NCBI RefSeq assembly: GCF_900163695.1
Contig: NZ_FUIC01000017.1
Span: forward strand, 1 to 64,000
Direction: 5' to 3'
Length of the DNA: 64,000 bases
Source: Gulosibacter sp. 10
GTDB lineage: Bacteria > Actinomycetota > Actinomycetes > Actinomycetales > Microbacteriaceae
Shown piece after piece: positions 1-8,222 of this stretch. The notes under the pieces were generated by a model that made no database searches, was not told the DNA's origin, and saw only the letters and a program-made list of their open reading frames with translations. The position numbers and the translations under genes are program-made. Numbering within the stretch: the first letter of the stretch is position 1; each line of letters begins with the position of its first letter.

Positions 1-3
1 CTC

Positions 4-2172
4 CTACACGGACAGCGACGCGCTCAACGGACTACACCCTCGTTCGAGAAGAGCCCAGTATCTTCCCGGCTCGTTGAATGCGAGACCCAACCCTGCCTCG
101 GCAGTGCTATCGAGCGACCCCGGATAGGAGCCGCTCCCCGCCTGCACTCGGATACTGTTAGCCACCGAACGGTCCTCGGAGTTCCAGTACCGATCAGTCG
201 AGGGCACCGCAACGGTACTAGCTCCCGACTCATAGTGATATGTGCTGAGGCGACCGCCCTCGGGCCCTTCTACCGCTCCGAGCTCGAACCGAACATTGGC
301 ATCGATATCGAGACCGTTCTTCGGCACGAACGAGGCGTCGGGGCGGACTTGGAATGTGTTCCCACCGGCAACGCCATCGTCCGTCTTGCCGGGTTTGGTT
401 CTGAACAGTATCTCGTCAGGGTCGGCCACCGAACGCCATGGGCCTTGAAAGCCCGAGGCCGCACCGATCATATTCGACTGTGACCATTCCTGTTCGTCCC
501 GTTTCGGAATGCTGATCACGGTCTCCTGGGGCGAGAACCATTGAGCCTGATCCGAGGCCACGTATCCGCCGAGGCTGAACGTACCGTTCTGCAGGCGTGC
601 AGCGAGGGCGATGTCCGCGCCGGTCGCCACCGGCTCAGTAAACTCTTCATCGCCGGGTTCCCCGGGCGGGTCTTCGGGACCGGGATCATCCGGGTTCTCC
701 GCCTGCGGCTGTTCACAGAGTTCCACACCTGCAGGTTCAACACCAACCGCAAACGTATAAGTAGCTGAATGCTCGACCTTTGGCCCGGCTTGGGAATCGC
801 TGCTGGCAGCCGTCACACAGTAGACACCCGGTTCCGTAAACACAAAACCTGTTGTCACGTTCGTTCGCCCGAGCGTCTTATCGCTCACTCCTGGCTCATC
901 GTAGATATTTGGATTACCAGTCCAATCACCCGCATTCGAGAAGCCGAAAGGTGAGTTCGTGCCTGGACGCGAATCCACCACAGAACCCAATTCCCATTTG
1001 CCATCCGGACGTATGAGCCTGGTCCTGGCGTCATGAACGACGAGCTCACCACCACCACTAGTACTCACGTCCGAAATACTCACCGTGGTAGTCCCCAACA
1101 AATCCCCTGGATACCCGGACCAAGGAACAAATCCCGTATCAAAACTGATCGTCAAGGGGTTGATCGCTTCAAAGCCTGTTTCAGGGTTCTCCTTCGAAAG
1201 TGTGCGCCACACTTCATTCTTATCAGGGACCCATTCCTCCCAAGTAGATTGCACACGCGCGGGCTGGCCCGGTACACCACCAGGCCACGGCTCGCTGTTC
1301 TGGATCGAGATGATCGTCGACTCGACCGGGTATCGTTCGAAAGAACCGTCCCCTTCTACAACCATGACCGACTGCGAGAGTCCCGATTCGTCACGCTTCG
1401 TCGCGAGCCGGATATCGCCTTCATCGAGCACCGTGGGTTCCGCGTCTTGGCTCTCTGGAACCGTTTCCTGCGTCGAGGGAGCGGGCTGCTTCTGCTCTGC
1501 AGGGTTCGGCTCGGTGGTTTCACCATCGCTCGGCTCGACTTCGAAGCGGTAGTTCGCCGAAACCTCAACGGCCTGTTCACCGCCCGCACCGGAACCCCCG
1601 ACATCGCCTTCCTCCGATTCTCCGTCAGCGGCAATACTTGCGGTGCCGGTCACGTTGATCGCGTACTCGCCCTCGGTGTCGAACTGCCACTCGAGTGCAC
1701 CGGCGCCATCGGAGGCAATCGTGAGGGATTGTCCCGGTGCCCAGGCGGTGCGGACCTCCTGCTCGTCGAGGGCCGCGATCTGCAGCGATCCCTCGGCGGG
1801 AGTCGCAAGCACCTCATACGTCAGCTCGAGATCCTCGATCGCGTACCCCTCGGGAGCCGCCGCGGTGTCGACCACCACCGGCACTGCCGTGGCTTCCCCC
1901 GCAGGAGTGCCGAAGACTGCTCCGGCGGGGTCGAACGCTTCACCGTTATGCGCCGCAAGGAGTGCTAAGCCCGAGTCGTCAGCGATGAGCGCGGGGATCG
2001 AAGCCTCCGCGAGCGGGATCGTCGTCGAGCCTTCATCGGCGCTCGCGGGCTCGGCTGGAGGCACATCTGCGAGCAGGGTTGCCGCGATCAGCGTTGAAAG
2101 CGCCAGGATCGCCGGCTTCCGGAAACGGGAACCGCGCGAGCGGGGCGGGACTTCTCTGTGTACGAGGGACAT
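4..2172 (-). CDS. Surface-anchored repeat protein (TIGR03769-like domains)
   Basis: Secreted, acidic protein of 722 residues. I start it at the ATG at 2172 because residues 15-42 then form a typical signal peptide (basic RSRGSRFRK, hydrophobic AILALSTLIAATLLA); the longer reading from 2304 would bury it. Three segments resemble the actinobacterial surface-anchored 'P-W repeat' domain: EWQFDTEGEYAINVTG near residue 160, FVFTEPGVYCVTA near 440 and FNEPGRYWALLERG near 695. The first two end in the usual Y-F-V strand, but the third stops about 15 residues after its PG motif, so the last domain is cut short. A Pro/Glu/Asp-rich spacer lies near residues 540-570. No membrane anchor is seen at the C-terminus. 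In other actinobacteria such domains lie beside a putative metal ABC importer; here the Zur-like box upstream fits that role (inference). Confidence 0.75.
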   Translation of the reverse strand: MSLVHREVPPRSRGSRFRKPAILALSTLIAATLLADVPPAEPASADEGSTTIPLAEASIPALIADDSGLALLAAHNGEAFDPAGAVFGTPAGEATAVPVVVDTAAAPEGYAIEDLELTYEVLATPAEGSLQIAALDEQEVRTAWAPGQSLTIASDGAGALEWQFDTEGEYAINVTGTASIAADGESEEGDVGGSGAGGEQAVEVSANYRFEVEPSDGETTEPNPAEQKQPAPSTQETVPESQDAEPTVLDEGDIRLATKRDESGLSQSVMVVEGDGSFERYPVESTIISIQNSEPWPGGVPGQPARVQSTWEEWVPDKNEVWRTLSKENPETGFEAINPLTISFDTGFVPWSGYPGDLLGTTTVSISDVSTSGGGELVVHDARTRLIRPDGKWELGSVVDSRPGTNSPFGFSNAGDWTGNPNIYDEPGVSDKTLGRTNVTTGFVFTEPGVYCVTAASSDSQAGPKVEHSATYTFAVGVEPAGVELCEQPQAENPDDPGPEDPPGEPGDEEFTEPVATGADIALAARLQNGTFSLGGYVASDQAQWFSPQETVISIPKRDEQEWSQSNMIGAASGFQGPWRSVADPDEILFRTKPGKTDDGVAGGNTFQVRPDASFVPKNGLDIDANVRFELGAVEGPEGGRLSTYHYESGASTVAVPSTDRYWNSEDRSVANSIRVQAGSGSYPGSLDSTAEAGLGLAFNEPGRYWALLERGCSPLSASLSV

Positions 2173-2328
2173 ATCCGTGTTTCTAGAGTTCGCGAGCCGC
2201 GCAAGCGGCTCTGAGTGATACCGTGCACCGGACGCAACCCGACCGGTGCTGGCGAGAGGCGGAATGCCGATCGCGCTGGGTGGGGCAACCCGTGCGTTGC
2301 CCACCCAGCGCGACTCAGCTATTGCTGG

Positions 2329-2943
2329 CTAGTTGACCGTGAAGCGGTAATCCTGCTGAGCAATCTCAACGCCGCTGGCAGCATCAGTCGCAGTCACACT
2401 GATCTCGTAGTCACCAGTCGCGCCGAACTCCCAGTCGAAGTGCTCGTGGTAGTTATCCGCGAGGACCTGCGAATCGGTAGGGTCGTTTTCCGAGATAGAC
2501 CATTCCGCATCGACATTGGGGTCGTTGACATTGGAGATCGTCAGGCCTCCACCGTTCTCGCTCTCGACGAGATCGATAGTGATCTCCACGTTGTCCGCAT
2601 CCGGGTAGTCGATGCGGAAGCCACCGCCGGTCGTGTCGCCCGCCGCGCTGTGGTCCGCGGGGATCAGCTGGTTGCTGACGCTGTACCACTCGTCGGTGGA
2701 GTAGTCGTACCACTGCTCGTTCTCGTGGTCGTAGCTCGTCAGATCGCCGGTCGAGTCGAGCGCGACGATGTCGTACTCGCCGTTGGGCACCTGCGTGCCG
2801 GGCCAGGCCTGCGCGACCGAGCCTCCCGCGAAGGCGAGCGCGCCCGCCGTGAGGAGGGAGCCGACGGCGAGGACGCCGCCGCGGTTGAAGCGGCTCTTCT
2901 GCGTGGACTGCTCGGCCTCGGGGTTCAGGGTGATGTTCGTCAT
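2329..2943 (-). CDS. Secreted single-domain anchored-repeat protein
   Basis: A 204-residue exported protein. The start is the ATG at 2943, preceded by an AAAGGT ribosome binding site; the upstream ATG at 2967 has no better signal. N-terminal residues 18-46 carry basic residues then a hydrophobic GGVLAVGSLLTAGALAFAGG stretch ending at an Ala-X-Ala site. The mature part is acidic. Its C-terminal 50 residues (HFDWEFGATGDYEISV ... YRFTVN) match one copy of the same surface domain as the larger downstream neighbour, so the two are paralogous partners. It sits between the small Zur-box gene and the 722-residue protein, all on the minus strand with 130-160 bp gaps, suggesting one operon. No sortase motif or C-terminal membrane helix is present; release or binding to a partner is likely (inference). 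Confidence 0.75.
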   Translation of the reverse strand: MTNITLNPEAEQSTQKSRFNRGGVLAVGSLLTAGALAFAGGSVAQAWPGTQVPNGEYDIVALDSTGDLTSYDHENEQWYDYSTDEWYSVSNQLIPADHSAAGDTTGGGFRIDYPDADNVEITIDLVESENGGGLTISNVNDPNVDAEWSISENDPTDSQVLADNYHEHFDWEFGATGDYEISVTATDAASGVEIAQQDYRFTVN

Positions 2944-3072
2944 GGTGTGATTACCTTTCAGTTGCATTCAATGGGTGATGAATTTCTCCAAAGGCGCCAT
3001 CGGCATCGCGAAGGATCGTGCGGCCGACGGCGATAGTCACCACGTTCCAGCAGGTGCTCGTGCACGAAGGGG

Positions 3073-3318
3073 TCAGCGACCCGGCTGCCGGAACGTGCAC
3101 ACCATTCGGGTGGAATAGATGAAGTGCGTACGGATGTAGCCGTGGAACTGCCGACGCACGGGCGCCCAGCCTCCGTCGACGACGGCTGCAGGGGCCTGAT
3201 GCCCGTGGACCTCGACCAGTTCCTCGGGGCGGCAGCCGCAGCGCGGCACTCCGCCGGACGCGAGATGGCCCCGATGATGCAGGTGGCGGCTCGCGACCGC
3301 ACTGGCAGCAGTTCCCAC
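3073..3318 (-). CDS. Small His/Cys-containing protein, first gene behind Zur-like box
   Basis: Unrecognised 81-residue reading frame. It has a GTG start with a strong ribosome binding site (AAGGGGTGA) 3-5 bases before it, and begins 36 bp below the Zur/Fur-like palindrome. The N-terminus contains RHLHHRGH and a CGC motif, with more histidines after it, so metal binding is conceivable; the end is basic (TRMVCTFRQPGR). Third codon positions are mostly G or C. It shows no similarity I can recall to the usual Zur-regulated ribosomal proteins (L28, L31, L33, S14, S18) or to CobW. Coding status rests on the ribosome binding site, position and composition only; the stretch could instead be a 5' leader or a decayed gene. 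Confidence 0.4.
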   Translation of the reverse strand: MGTAASAVASRHLHHRGHLASGGVPRCGCRPEELVEVHGHQAPAAVVDGGWAPVRRQFHGYIRTHFIYSTRMVCTFRQPGR

Positions 3319-3353
3319 GAGTCACCCCTTCCGTTCGAAGCCCGAGCACTAGT

Positions 3354-3370
3354 TGATAATGATTCTCATT
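3354..3370 (-). promoter_or_regulatory. Zur/Fur-type operator box
   Basis: TGATAATGATTCTCA (3354-3368) is a near-perfect 7-1-7 palindrome of the Fur-family type (TGAxAATnATTxTCA), closest to actinobacterial Zur boxes. On the minus strand a TTGACG hexamer (3373-3378) just upstream could be a -35 element, so a bound repressor would block the promoter of the downstream surface-protein operon. The AT-rich island stands out in GC-rich surroundings. Zur is preferred over Fur because anchored-repeat proteins are linked to zinc uptake in this group (inference). Confidence 0.65.
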
Positions 3371-3544
3371 CGCGTCAACTCGAACTCTAACCAGATTGCC
3401 AGCGAACGTCAATACGCGACACCGTCGCGTTAGTCACAAAGCGCAATATCCTCCCCGGCCTCGCCGAAGATTCCTCCGAAACGAGGCAGACGAACGAGGA
3501 CAGCCCGCGGACAGCGGCCCGCGGCCGTGCCCCCCCTTCGGCCA

Positions 3545-4774
3545 TCAGGAAGAACGCCGCTGCAGCCGCGCGAGCACCAGCGCGACCGCGAAGCACCCGA
3601 TGTAGGTGGCGCCCACCAGGCCCCAGCCGATCGCGTACTCGCCGGTGACGTCGACCACGGCGCCCATCACCGCGGGCCCGAGCGCGAAGCCGAGGTACAT
3701 GCCCGCCGAGACCAGCCCCGAGGCGATGCCCACGCGCCCCTCCGGCGCGGCGGCGACGATGCCGGAGTTGATGACCACGTTGGCCGCGAGCGGCAGGACG
3801 GCGTGGAACGCCACGCCCACCCACATGAGCGCGTCGAGCTGCGTGCGCTCCGCGGCCACGAGGAACAGGAGTCCAAGGACGCCGCCGAGGCTCATCACCA
3901 TCACGAGCACGGCGGGCCTGCCCCAGCGGCCCGTCGCCCGGCCCCAGCCGATGCGGCTCAGGATGCCGATGACGCCCACGACGCCGAGCATGAGTCCCGC
4001 GATGGTGATGGGGTATCCCATCGCATGCACCGCGAACAGCGACGCGAAGGCGTTGACGCCCTGCGTCCCCACGGCGTTGAGGAACGACACGAGCGCGAAC
4101 AGCCAGACCGCCGCGGGCATCCTGCCGCCGGCCGTGGACGCGGATCGCGTATCGGCGGCCGGGGACTTCCGCTCCAGCTCGGGCGCGATCCGGGACAGCC
4201 GCGAGATCACGATCCACGCGAGCACCAGCCCCGCGGCGCACATCCCCGCGCCCGCGAGCGCGGCGCCCCGCCACCCCGCCGCGGCGGCGATGACGGGGAA
4301 CGACAGCCCGGCGATGAGCATGCCCATCTGCACGCCCGACTGCTTCCACCCCATCCAGGCCGAACGCTGCCGCAGCGGCACCCGCGAGGCGATGATGCGG
4401 TTCGTGAAGGGGTTCGAGAAGGCCTGCGTGGGGCCCACGATGAGCGCGGCCAGCACGAGCAGCCAGTAGTTGTGGAACGAGGCGCCGACCACGAAGGCGA
4501 GCAGCGCCCCGCCCAGGATGATGAGGATCTGGGCGCGGGGGCCGATGCGGTCGGCGGCCGCGCCGACGAACGCCGAGGTGAGCCCCGCGCTCACGAACAC
4601 GACCGAGAGCAGGATGCCGTAGCGCCCCTCCGAGATCGAGAACTCGTCGATGATGGTCGCGCTCAGCGCGCTGAGGGCGAAGTTGAAGACCGGTCCCGCC
4701 GCCATCGCCACCATGAGCACGACGAGCAGGATGCCGGGCGCACGACGAGGCGCCCCGGGTGCGGGAGCTGACAT
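3545..4774 (-). CDS. MFS transporter
   Basis: Major facilitator superfamily permease of 409 residues, the usual length, with about 12 hydrophobic segments. After a short Pro-rich N-terminus the first helix starts near residue 14 (GILLVVLMVAMAAG). The loop between helices 2 and 3 carries the family motif as GAAADRIGPRAQ. A central hydrophilic loop (about residues 195-218, ERKSPAADTRSAST) splits the two halves. The second half has GWGRATGRWGRPA as the matching loop. The substrate cannot be told from sequence. The gene follows the aldehyde dehydrogenase with a 57-bp gap and is probably co-transcribed, so it may import a precursor of that pathway. A 15-bp stem encloses its start codon. Confidence 0.85.
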   Translation of the reverse strand: MSAPAPGAPRRAPGILLVVLMVAMAAGPVFNFALSALSATIIDEFSISEGRYGILLSVVFVSAGLTSAFVGAAADRIGPRAQILIILGGALLAFVVGASFHNYWLLVLAALIVGPTQAFSNPFTNRIIASRVPLRQRSAWMGWKQSGVQMGMLIAGLSFPVIAAAAGWRGAALAGAGMCAAGLVLAWIVISRLSRIAPELERKSPAADTRSASTAGGRMPAAVWLFALVSFLNAVGTQGVNAFASLFAVHAMGYPITIAGLMLGVVGVIGILSRIGWGRATGRWGRPAVLVMVMSLGGVLGLLFLVAAERTQLDALMWVGVAFHAVLPLAANVVINSGIVAAAPEGRVGIASGLVSAGMYLGFALGPAVMGAVVDVTGEYAIGWGLVGATYIGCFAVALVLARLQRRSS

Positions 4775-4811
4775 GCTGTTCAGCCTAATCCCGCGCCCCG
4801 GGGCGCCTCGT
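4745..4811 (-). promoter_or_regulatory. Stem-loop enclosing the MFS start codon
   Basis: Perfect 15-bp inverted repeat: ACGAGGCGCCCCGGG (4745-4759) and its complement (4797-4811), loop 37 nt. In the minus-strand mRNA the 5' arm lies in the short gap after the dehydrogenase stop and the 3' arm covers codons 5-9 of the MFS gene, leaving the ATG (4774) in the loop. It may act as a partial terminator or limit translation of the transporter. Confidence 0.5.
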
Positions 4812-4830
4812 CATCCGACCGCGGCCGGTG

Positions 4831-6306
4831 CTACTGGTCCGAGTAGGGGTCCGGCACGGCGGTGTACTTGGTGTACATGTACTCCTCGATGCCCTCGAAG
4901 GAGCCCTCCTTGCCGACGCCCGACATCTTCACGCCGCCGAACGGCGCCGCGGCGTTGGAGAGCACGCCCACGTTGAGGCCCATCATGCCGGCCTCGATGC
5001 GGTCCATCATGCGCTGGCCGCGCGAGAAGTTCTCGGTGAAGACGTACGACATGAGGCCGTACTCCGACGCGTTGGCGAGCTCGACGGCCTCCTCCTCGGT
5101 CTCGAAGGGGATGATCGGCAGCACCGGGCCGAAGATCTCCTCCTTGACGACCTGCGACTCGAGGCCGACGTTGTTGAGGACGGTCGCCTCGTAGAAGTAG
5201 CCCTCGCCGGCGCCCTTGTTGCCGCCGATGACGACGTCGGCGCCCTTCGACTTCGCGTCCTCGACCATCTCGGCGACCTTCTCGACGGCCTTCGCCTCGA
5301 CGAGCGGGCCGATCACGACGCCGTCCTCGGTGCCGCGGCCCATCTTGAAGTCGGCGACGCGGGCGGCGACGCGCTTCGCGAACTCGTCGGCCACCGACTT
5401 CTGCACGAACACGCGGTTCGCGGCCGTGCATGCCTGGCCGATGTTGCGGAACTTCGCAAGGATGACGCCGTCCACCGCCTTGTCGAGGTCCGCGTCCTCG
5501 AACACGACGAACGGGGCGTTGCCGCCGAGCTCCATCGAGGTGCGGAGGACCTTCTCGGCGGCCTTCTTCATGAGGTTCACGCCCACCGGGGTCGAACCGG
5601 TGAAGGACACCTTGCGGAGGCGGTCGTCCTCCATGATGACGTCCGAGACGCCGGCGGTGTCGCGGGTGGTGACGAGGTTGACGACGCCCTTGGGCACGCC
5701 GACCTCTTCGAGGATCTTCACGAAGTACAGCGTGGTGAGCGGCGTGAGCGACGCGGGCTTGACGACGCAGGTGTTGCCCGCGGCCAGCGCCGGGGCGATC
5801 TTGCGCGTGGCCATCGCGAGCGGGAAGTTCCAGGGGGTGATGAGGAAGCAGGGGCCGACCGGCTGCTTCGACACGAGCATGCGCGCGTTGCCCTCGGGGG
5901 TCGATCCGTAGCGGCCGATGATGCGGGGGGCCTGCTCGGCGAACCAGCGGATGAACTCCGCGCCGTAGGTGACCTCGCCCTGCGCCTCGGGCAGCGGCTT
6001 GCCCATCTCGATGGTCATGAGCAGCGCGAACTCGTCGCGGAGCTCGATGACGCGGTCGAACGCCTTGCGGAGCAGCTCTGCGCGGTGGCGGGGCGTCGTG
6101 CGAGCCCACTCGTCCTTGACCTCGACGGCCGCGTCGAGCGCCGCCTTGCCCTGCGCGGGCGTCGCATTCGCCACACGGGCGAGCTCCTCGCCCGTGGCCG
6201 GGTCGAGCACCGCGAAGGGCTCGTTTTCGCCGTCGACCCACTCGCCGCCGATGTACAGCTGCGTGGGCACCTTTGCCAGAAGTTCGGCCTCGTTGGGGAA
6301 GGGCAT
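4831..6306 (-). CDS. gabD: NAD(P)-dependent succinate-semialdehyde dehydrogenase
   Basis: Aldehyde dehydrogenase of 491 residues, normal for the succinate-semialdehyde branch, which oxidises the semialdehyde to succinate in 4-aminobutyrate breakdown. Visible family residues: N160 in TPWNFPLAM, K183 in VVKPAS, the FTGSTPVG cofactor loop at 235-242, general base E259 in MELGGNAP, and the nucleophile C293 in GQACTAANR. The C-terminal APFGGVKMSGVGKEG motif is intact. The ATG at 6306 has an AGGAG ribosome binding site. A GabT-like aminotransferase is not adjacent; the second dehydrogenase and an aminotransferase lie about 18 kb away. Exact substrate is inferred from family resemblance. Confidence 0.85.
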   Translation of the reverse strand: MPFPNEAELLAKVPTQLYIGGEWVDGENEPFAVLDPATGEELARVANATPAQGKAALDAAVEVKDEWARTTPRHRAELLRKAFDRVIELRDEFALLMTIEMGKPLPEAQGEVTYGAEFIRWFAEQAPRIIGRYGSTPEGNARMLVSKQPVGPCFLITPWNFPLAMATRKIAPALAAGNTCVVKPASLTPLTTLYFVKILEEVGVPKGVVNLVTTRDTAGVSDVIMEDDRLRKVSFTGSTPVGVNLMKKAAEKVLRTSMELGGNAPFVVFEDADLDKAVDGVILAKFRNIGQACTAANRVFVQKSVADEFAKRVAARVADFKMGRGTEDGVVIGPLVEAKAVEKVAEMVEDAKSKGADVVIGGNKGAGEGYFYEATVLNNVGLESQVVKEEIFGPVLPIIPFETEEEAVELANASEYGLMSYVFTENFSRGQRMMDRIEAGMMGLNVGVLSNAAAPFGGVKMSGVGKEGSFEGIEEYMYTKYTAVPDPYSDQ

Positions 6307-6738
6307 ACCTGTGCTCCTATTGACTGATTCGTTTGCGGTAATTGTCTCGCATCACAACGATTCCGCGCGAATACGCACGTTGGTTGAACGCTACACCCCG
6401 CCCCAGTGCGAAACGTCCATACCTGTGCACTATCGGCGCAGGGTTTCTTGTACGTTTCGCACGTTGCTCCGTCCCCGCCCCTCCGCCCGGCGGCGCACGC
6501 AAAAACGTTGCCTCGGGGGAACACGGCATCCCCGAGGCAACACAGGTATGTTGCCACATCCCGCCCCTGTTCGTGAACCCGTCCGCCTGCGGGACGACCC
6601 GGCAGCGCTCCTCGGATGATGCGTCGCGCGCGCACGCGCGGGTACGCTCGAAGGAATCGAGCGGCGGGACGCGCGCGAGCACCGCCCCTCCGACCACCGG
6701 TCCGCGGCGCTGGCGCCATTCACGAGGGGGTTCGCATC
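6307..6738. other. Divergent intergenic region with a minus-strand hairpin
   Basis: This spacer separates the minus-strand dehydrogenase from the plus-strand lipoprotein. It must hold both promoters and also contains a strong hairpin (6507-6541) oriented as a minus-strand terminator. I see no convincing protein gene or tRNA in it; reading frames crossing it lack a start signal and family resemblance. Confidence 0.5.
6507..6541 (-). terminator. Intrinsic terminator without an obvious upstream gene
   Basis: Arms GTTGCCTCGGGG / CCCCGAGGCAAC form a perfect 12-bp stem with an 11-nt loop. Read on the minus strand the stem is followed by GTTTTTGC, so it terminates leftward transcription. The nearest rightward genes are on the plus strand, so the terminated transcript would have to start between about 6550 and 6740. 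Confidence 0.6.
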
Positions 6739-7344
6739 ATGACTTCGACACGGCGGGTGCTCGGGGCGCTGGCCGCCTTCGCGGCCTCGGCGCTCGTCCT
6801 CTCCGGCTGCAGCACGTCGGACGGGGCGCCCGAGACGAGGGAGACTCGAGGCGCGCAGATCGAGAGCCAGGGCGATGGATCGCTGGGCGGCCTCGGGAAC
6901 GCGAGCGGCGACAGCAGCGGCTCGGAGGCCGATGCGGACGGCGACGCCGAGGGCGGCTTCCAGAGCCCCGAGGAGCAGAGCGTCTTCGACCTCACCGTGG
7001 GCAGCTGCATCACCGAGGCCAGCATGGCCGGCACCGAGCACCAGTCCCTCTACACGGTCCCGTGCTCGCAGCCGCACACCTTCGAGGTGTTCCACGAGTT
7101 CACGATCGACGACCTCGAGAAGTTCGACAAGACGGAGGTCGAGGAGAAGTCGAAGTCGGGCTGCACCGGCACCGCCTTCAAGAACTTCAACGGCAAGGCC
7201 TGGATCAACTCCGCGCTCGGCGTCACCTACCTGATGCCCACCCAGGGCAGCTGGGACCAGGGCGACCGCCTCGTGACCTGCATGGTCTACGAGGAGAACA
7301 GCGGCGACGTCAGCACCGGCTCCCTCGAGGGCGCGAAGCTGTGA
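6739..7344 (+). CDS. Septum-formation-family lipoprotein (copy 1)
   Basis: A 201-residue lipoprotein. The ATG at 6739 follows a GAGGGGG ribosome binding site and gives a signal peptide (RRVLGALAAFAASALVLSGC) with the lipobox LSGC, so the mature protein is lipid-anchored at the membrane. A Ser/Gly/Asp-rich linker (about residues 27-75) precedes a domain with VGSCI, YTVPCSQPHTFEVFHEF and GDRLVTCMVYEE, matching the 'Septum formation' family PF13845 with its conserved cysteines. Function is not established; the family name comes from association with division genes. A paralog follows 176 bp downstream in the same orientation. Confidence 0.8.
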   Translation: MTSTRRVLGALAAFAASALVLSGCSTSDGAPETRETRGAQIESQGDGSLGGLGNASGDSSGSEADADGDAEGGFQSPEEQSVFDLTVGSCITEASMAGTEHQSLYTVPCSQPHTFEVFHEFTIDDLEKFDKTEVEEKSKSGCTGTAFKNFNGKAWINSALGVTYLMPTQGSWDQGDRLVTCMVYEENSGDVSTGSLEGAKL

Positions 7345-7520
7345 CCGGCGCTCCTCTCCAGGAGTACATCTCCTGCTCCGATGGACGGATATCGGCGAGC
7401 AACCCGCGCCGATCGCTGCGGAGTGGGCCCGATTCCCAGTATTCTCTTGATATCGACGGTCGGTCCCCTGGGTTCCGAGTCCCGCCGAATCACCGTCAAC
7501 AGTGAAGGAATAACAAGACA

Positions 7521-8102
7521 ATGGCTTCGAAACTGCGCATCACGGGTGCACTCGCCGCATTCGCCGCTTCGGCACTGCTCATGTCGGGCTGCACGTTCGG
7601 CGGAGACGATGAGGAGCGCCAGGACCGCTCCGACACCCCCCAGGCCGAGACGCAGGACACCAACACCGACTCGGGCAGCGACACCACGGAGGAGACTCCC
7701 GAGGAGGAGTTCCAGGAGCCCGAGGACGCGGACGTCTTCTCGCTCGCGGTGGGCGACTGCATCACCGATGCCGACATGTACGGCACCGAGGTTTCCTCGG
7801 TCCCGACCGTGCCCTGCTCGCAGCCGCACACCTTCGAGGTCTTCTACGAGGAGGAGCTGCCCGACGGCGATGGCGAGTTCCCCGGTGAAGACGGAATCCA
7901 GGACGCCGTGATGGACATCTGCTACGGCCAGTCCTTCACCGACTTCGTCGGCGTGGCCTGGGACAGCTCGGAGCTCGACGCGCTCTACCTCGCGCCGACC
8001 CAGGGCAGCTGGGACCAGGGCGACCGCCTCATCAGCTGCCTCGTCTACGAGGAGCAGGAGGGCAACGTCACCACCGGCACCCTCGAGGGCGCGAACCGCT
8101 AA
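7521..8102 (+). CDS. Septum-formation-family lipoprotein (copy 2)
   Basis: A 193-residue paralog of the preceding gene. Signal peptide RITGALAAFAASALLMSGC with lipobox MSGC, then a Thr/Glu/Asp-rich linker. The conserved domain repeats the same landmarks: VGDCI, SVPTVPCSQPHTFEVF, a central cysteine (DICYGQSF), TQGSWDQGDRLISCLVYEE and a shared TGTLEGAN end. The linker differs from copy 1 but the domain is close, indicating tandem duplication followed by divergence of the spacer. A GAAGGA ribosome binding site lies 12 bases before the ATG. A strong terminator follows. Confidence 0.82.
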   Translation: MASKLRITGALAAFAASALLMSGCTFGGDDEERQDRSDTPQAETQDTNTDSGSDTTEETPEEEFQEPEDADVFSLAVGDCITDADMYGTEVSSVPTVPCSQPHTFEVFYEEELPDGDGEFPGEDGIQDAVMDICYGQSFTDFVGVAWDSSELDALYLAPTQGSWDQGDRLISCLVYEEQEGNVTTGTLEGANR

Positions 8103-8125
8103 GGCTCCCGACGCGCTTCACGACG

Positions 8126-8159
8126 TGCGGCCCCGCGCTGAATACAGCGCGGGGCCGCA
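8126..8159 (+). terminator. Rho-independent terminator
   Basis: Perfect 15-bp stem TGCGGCCCCGCGCTG with an AATA loop, followed by TCACTTTTCC; closes the lipoprotein pair. Confidence 0.8.
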
Positions 8160-8222
8160 TCACTTTTCCCCGCGTGCCGCAGACGCCGCCCCTTCGGCCA
8201 GGGATGTGATGAACTTGACATC

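Noticed and set aside
2951-3412. 153-residue minus-strand frame overlapping the Zur-like box
   Set aside because: Starts upstream of the operator, no ribosome binding site, Arg/Pro-rich; the GTG frame at 3318 is better placed.
6550-6740. Possible tRNA or riboswitch before the orphan terminator
   Set aside because: No acceptor or T-arm consensus and no recognisable riboswitch core; kept only as an unexplained terminator.
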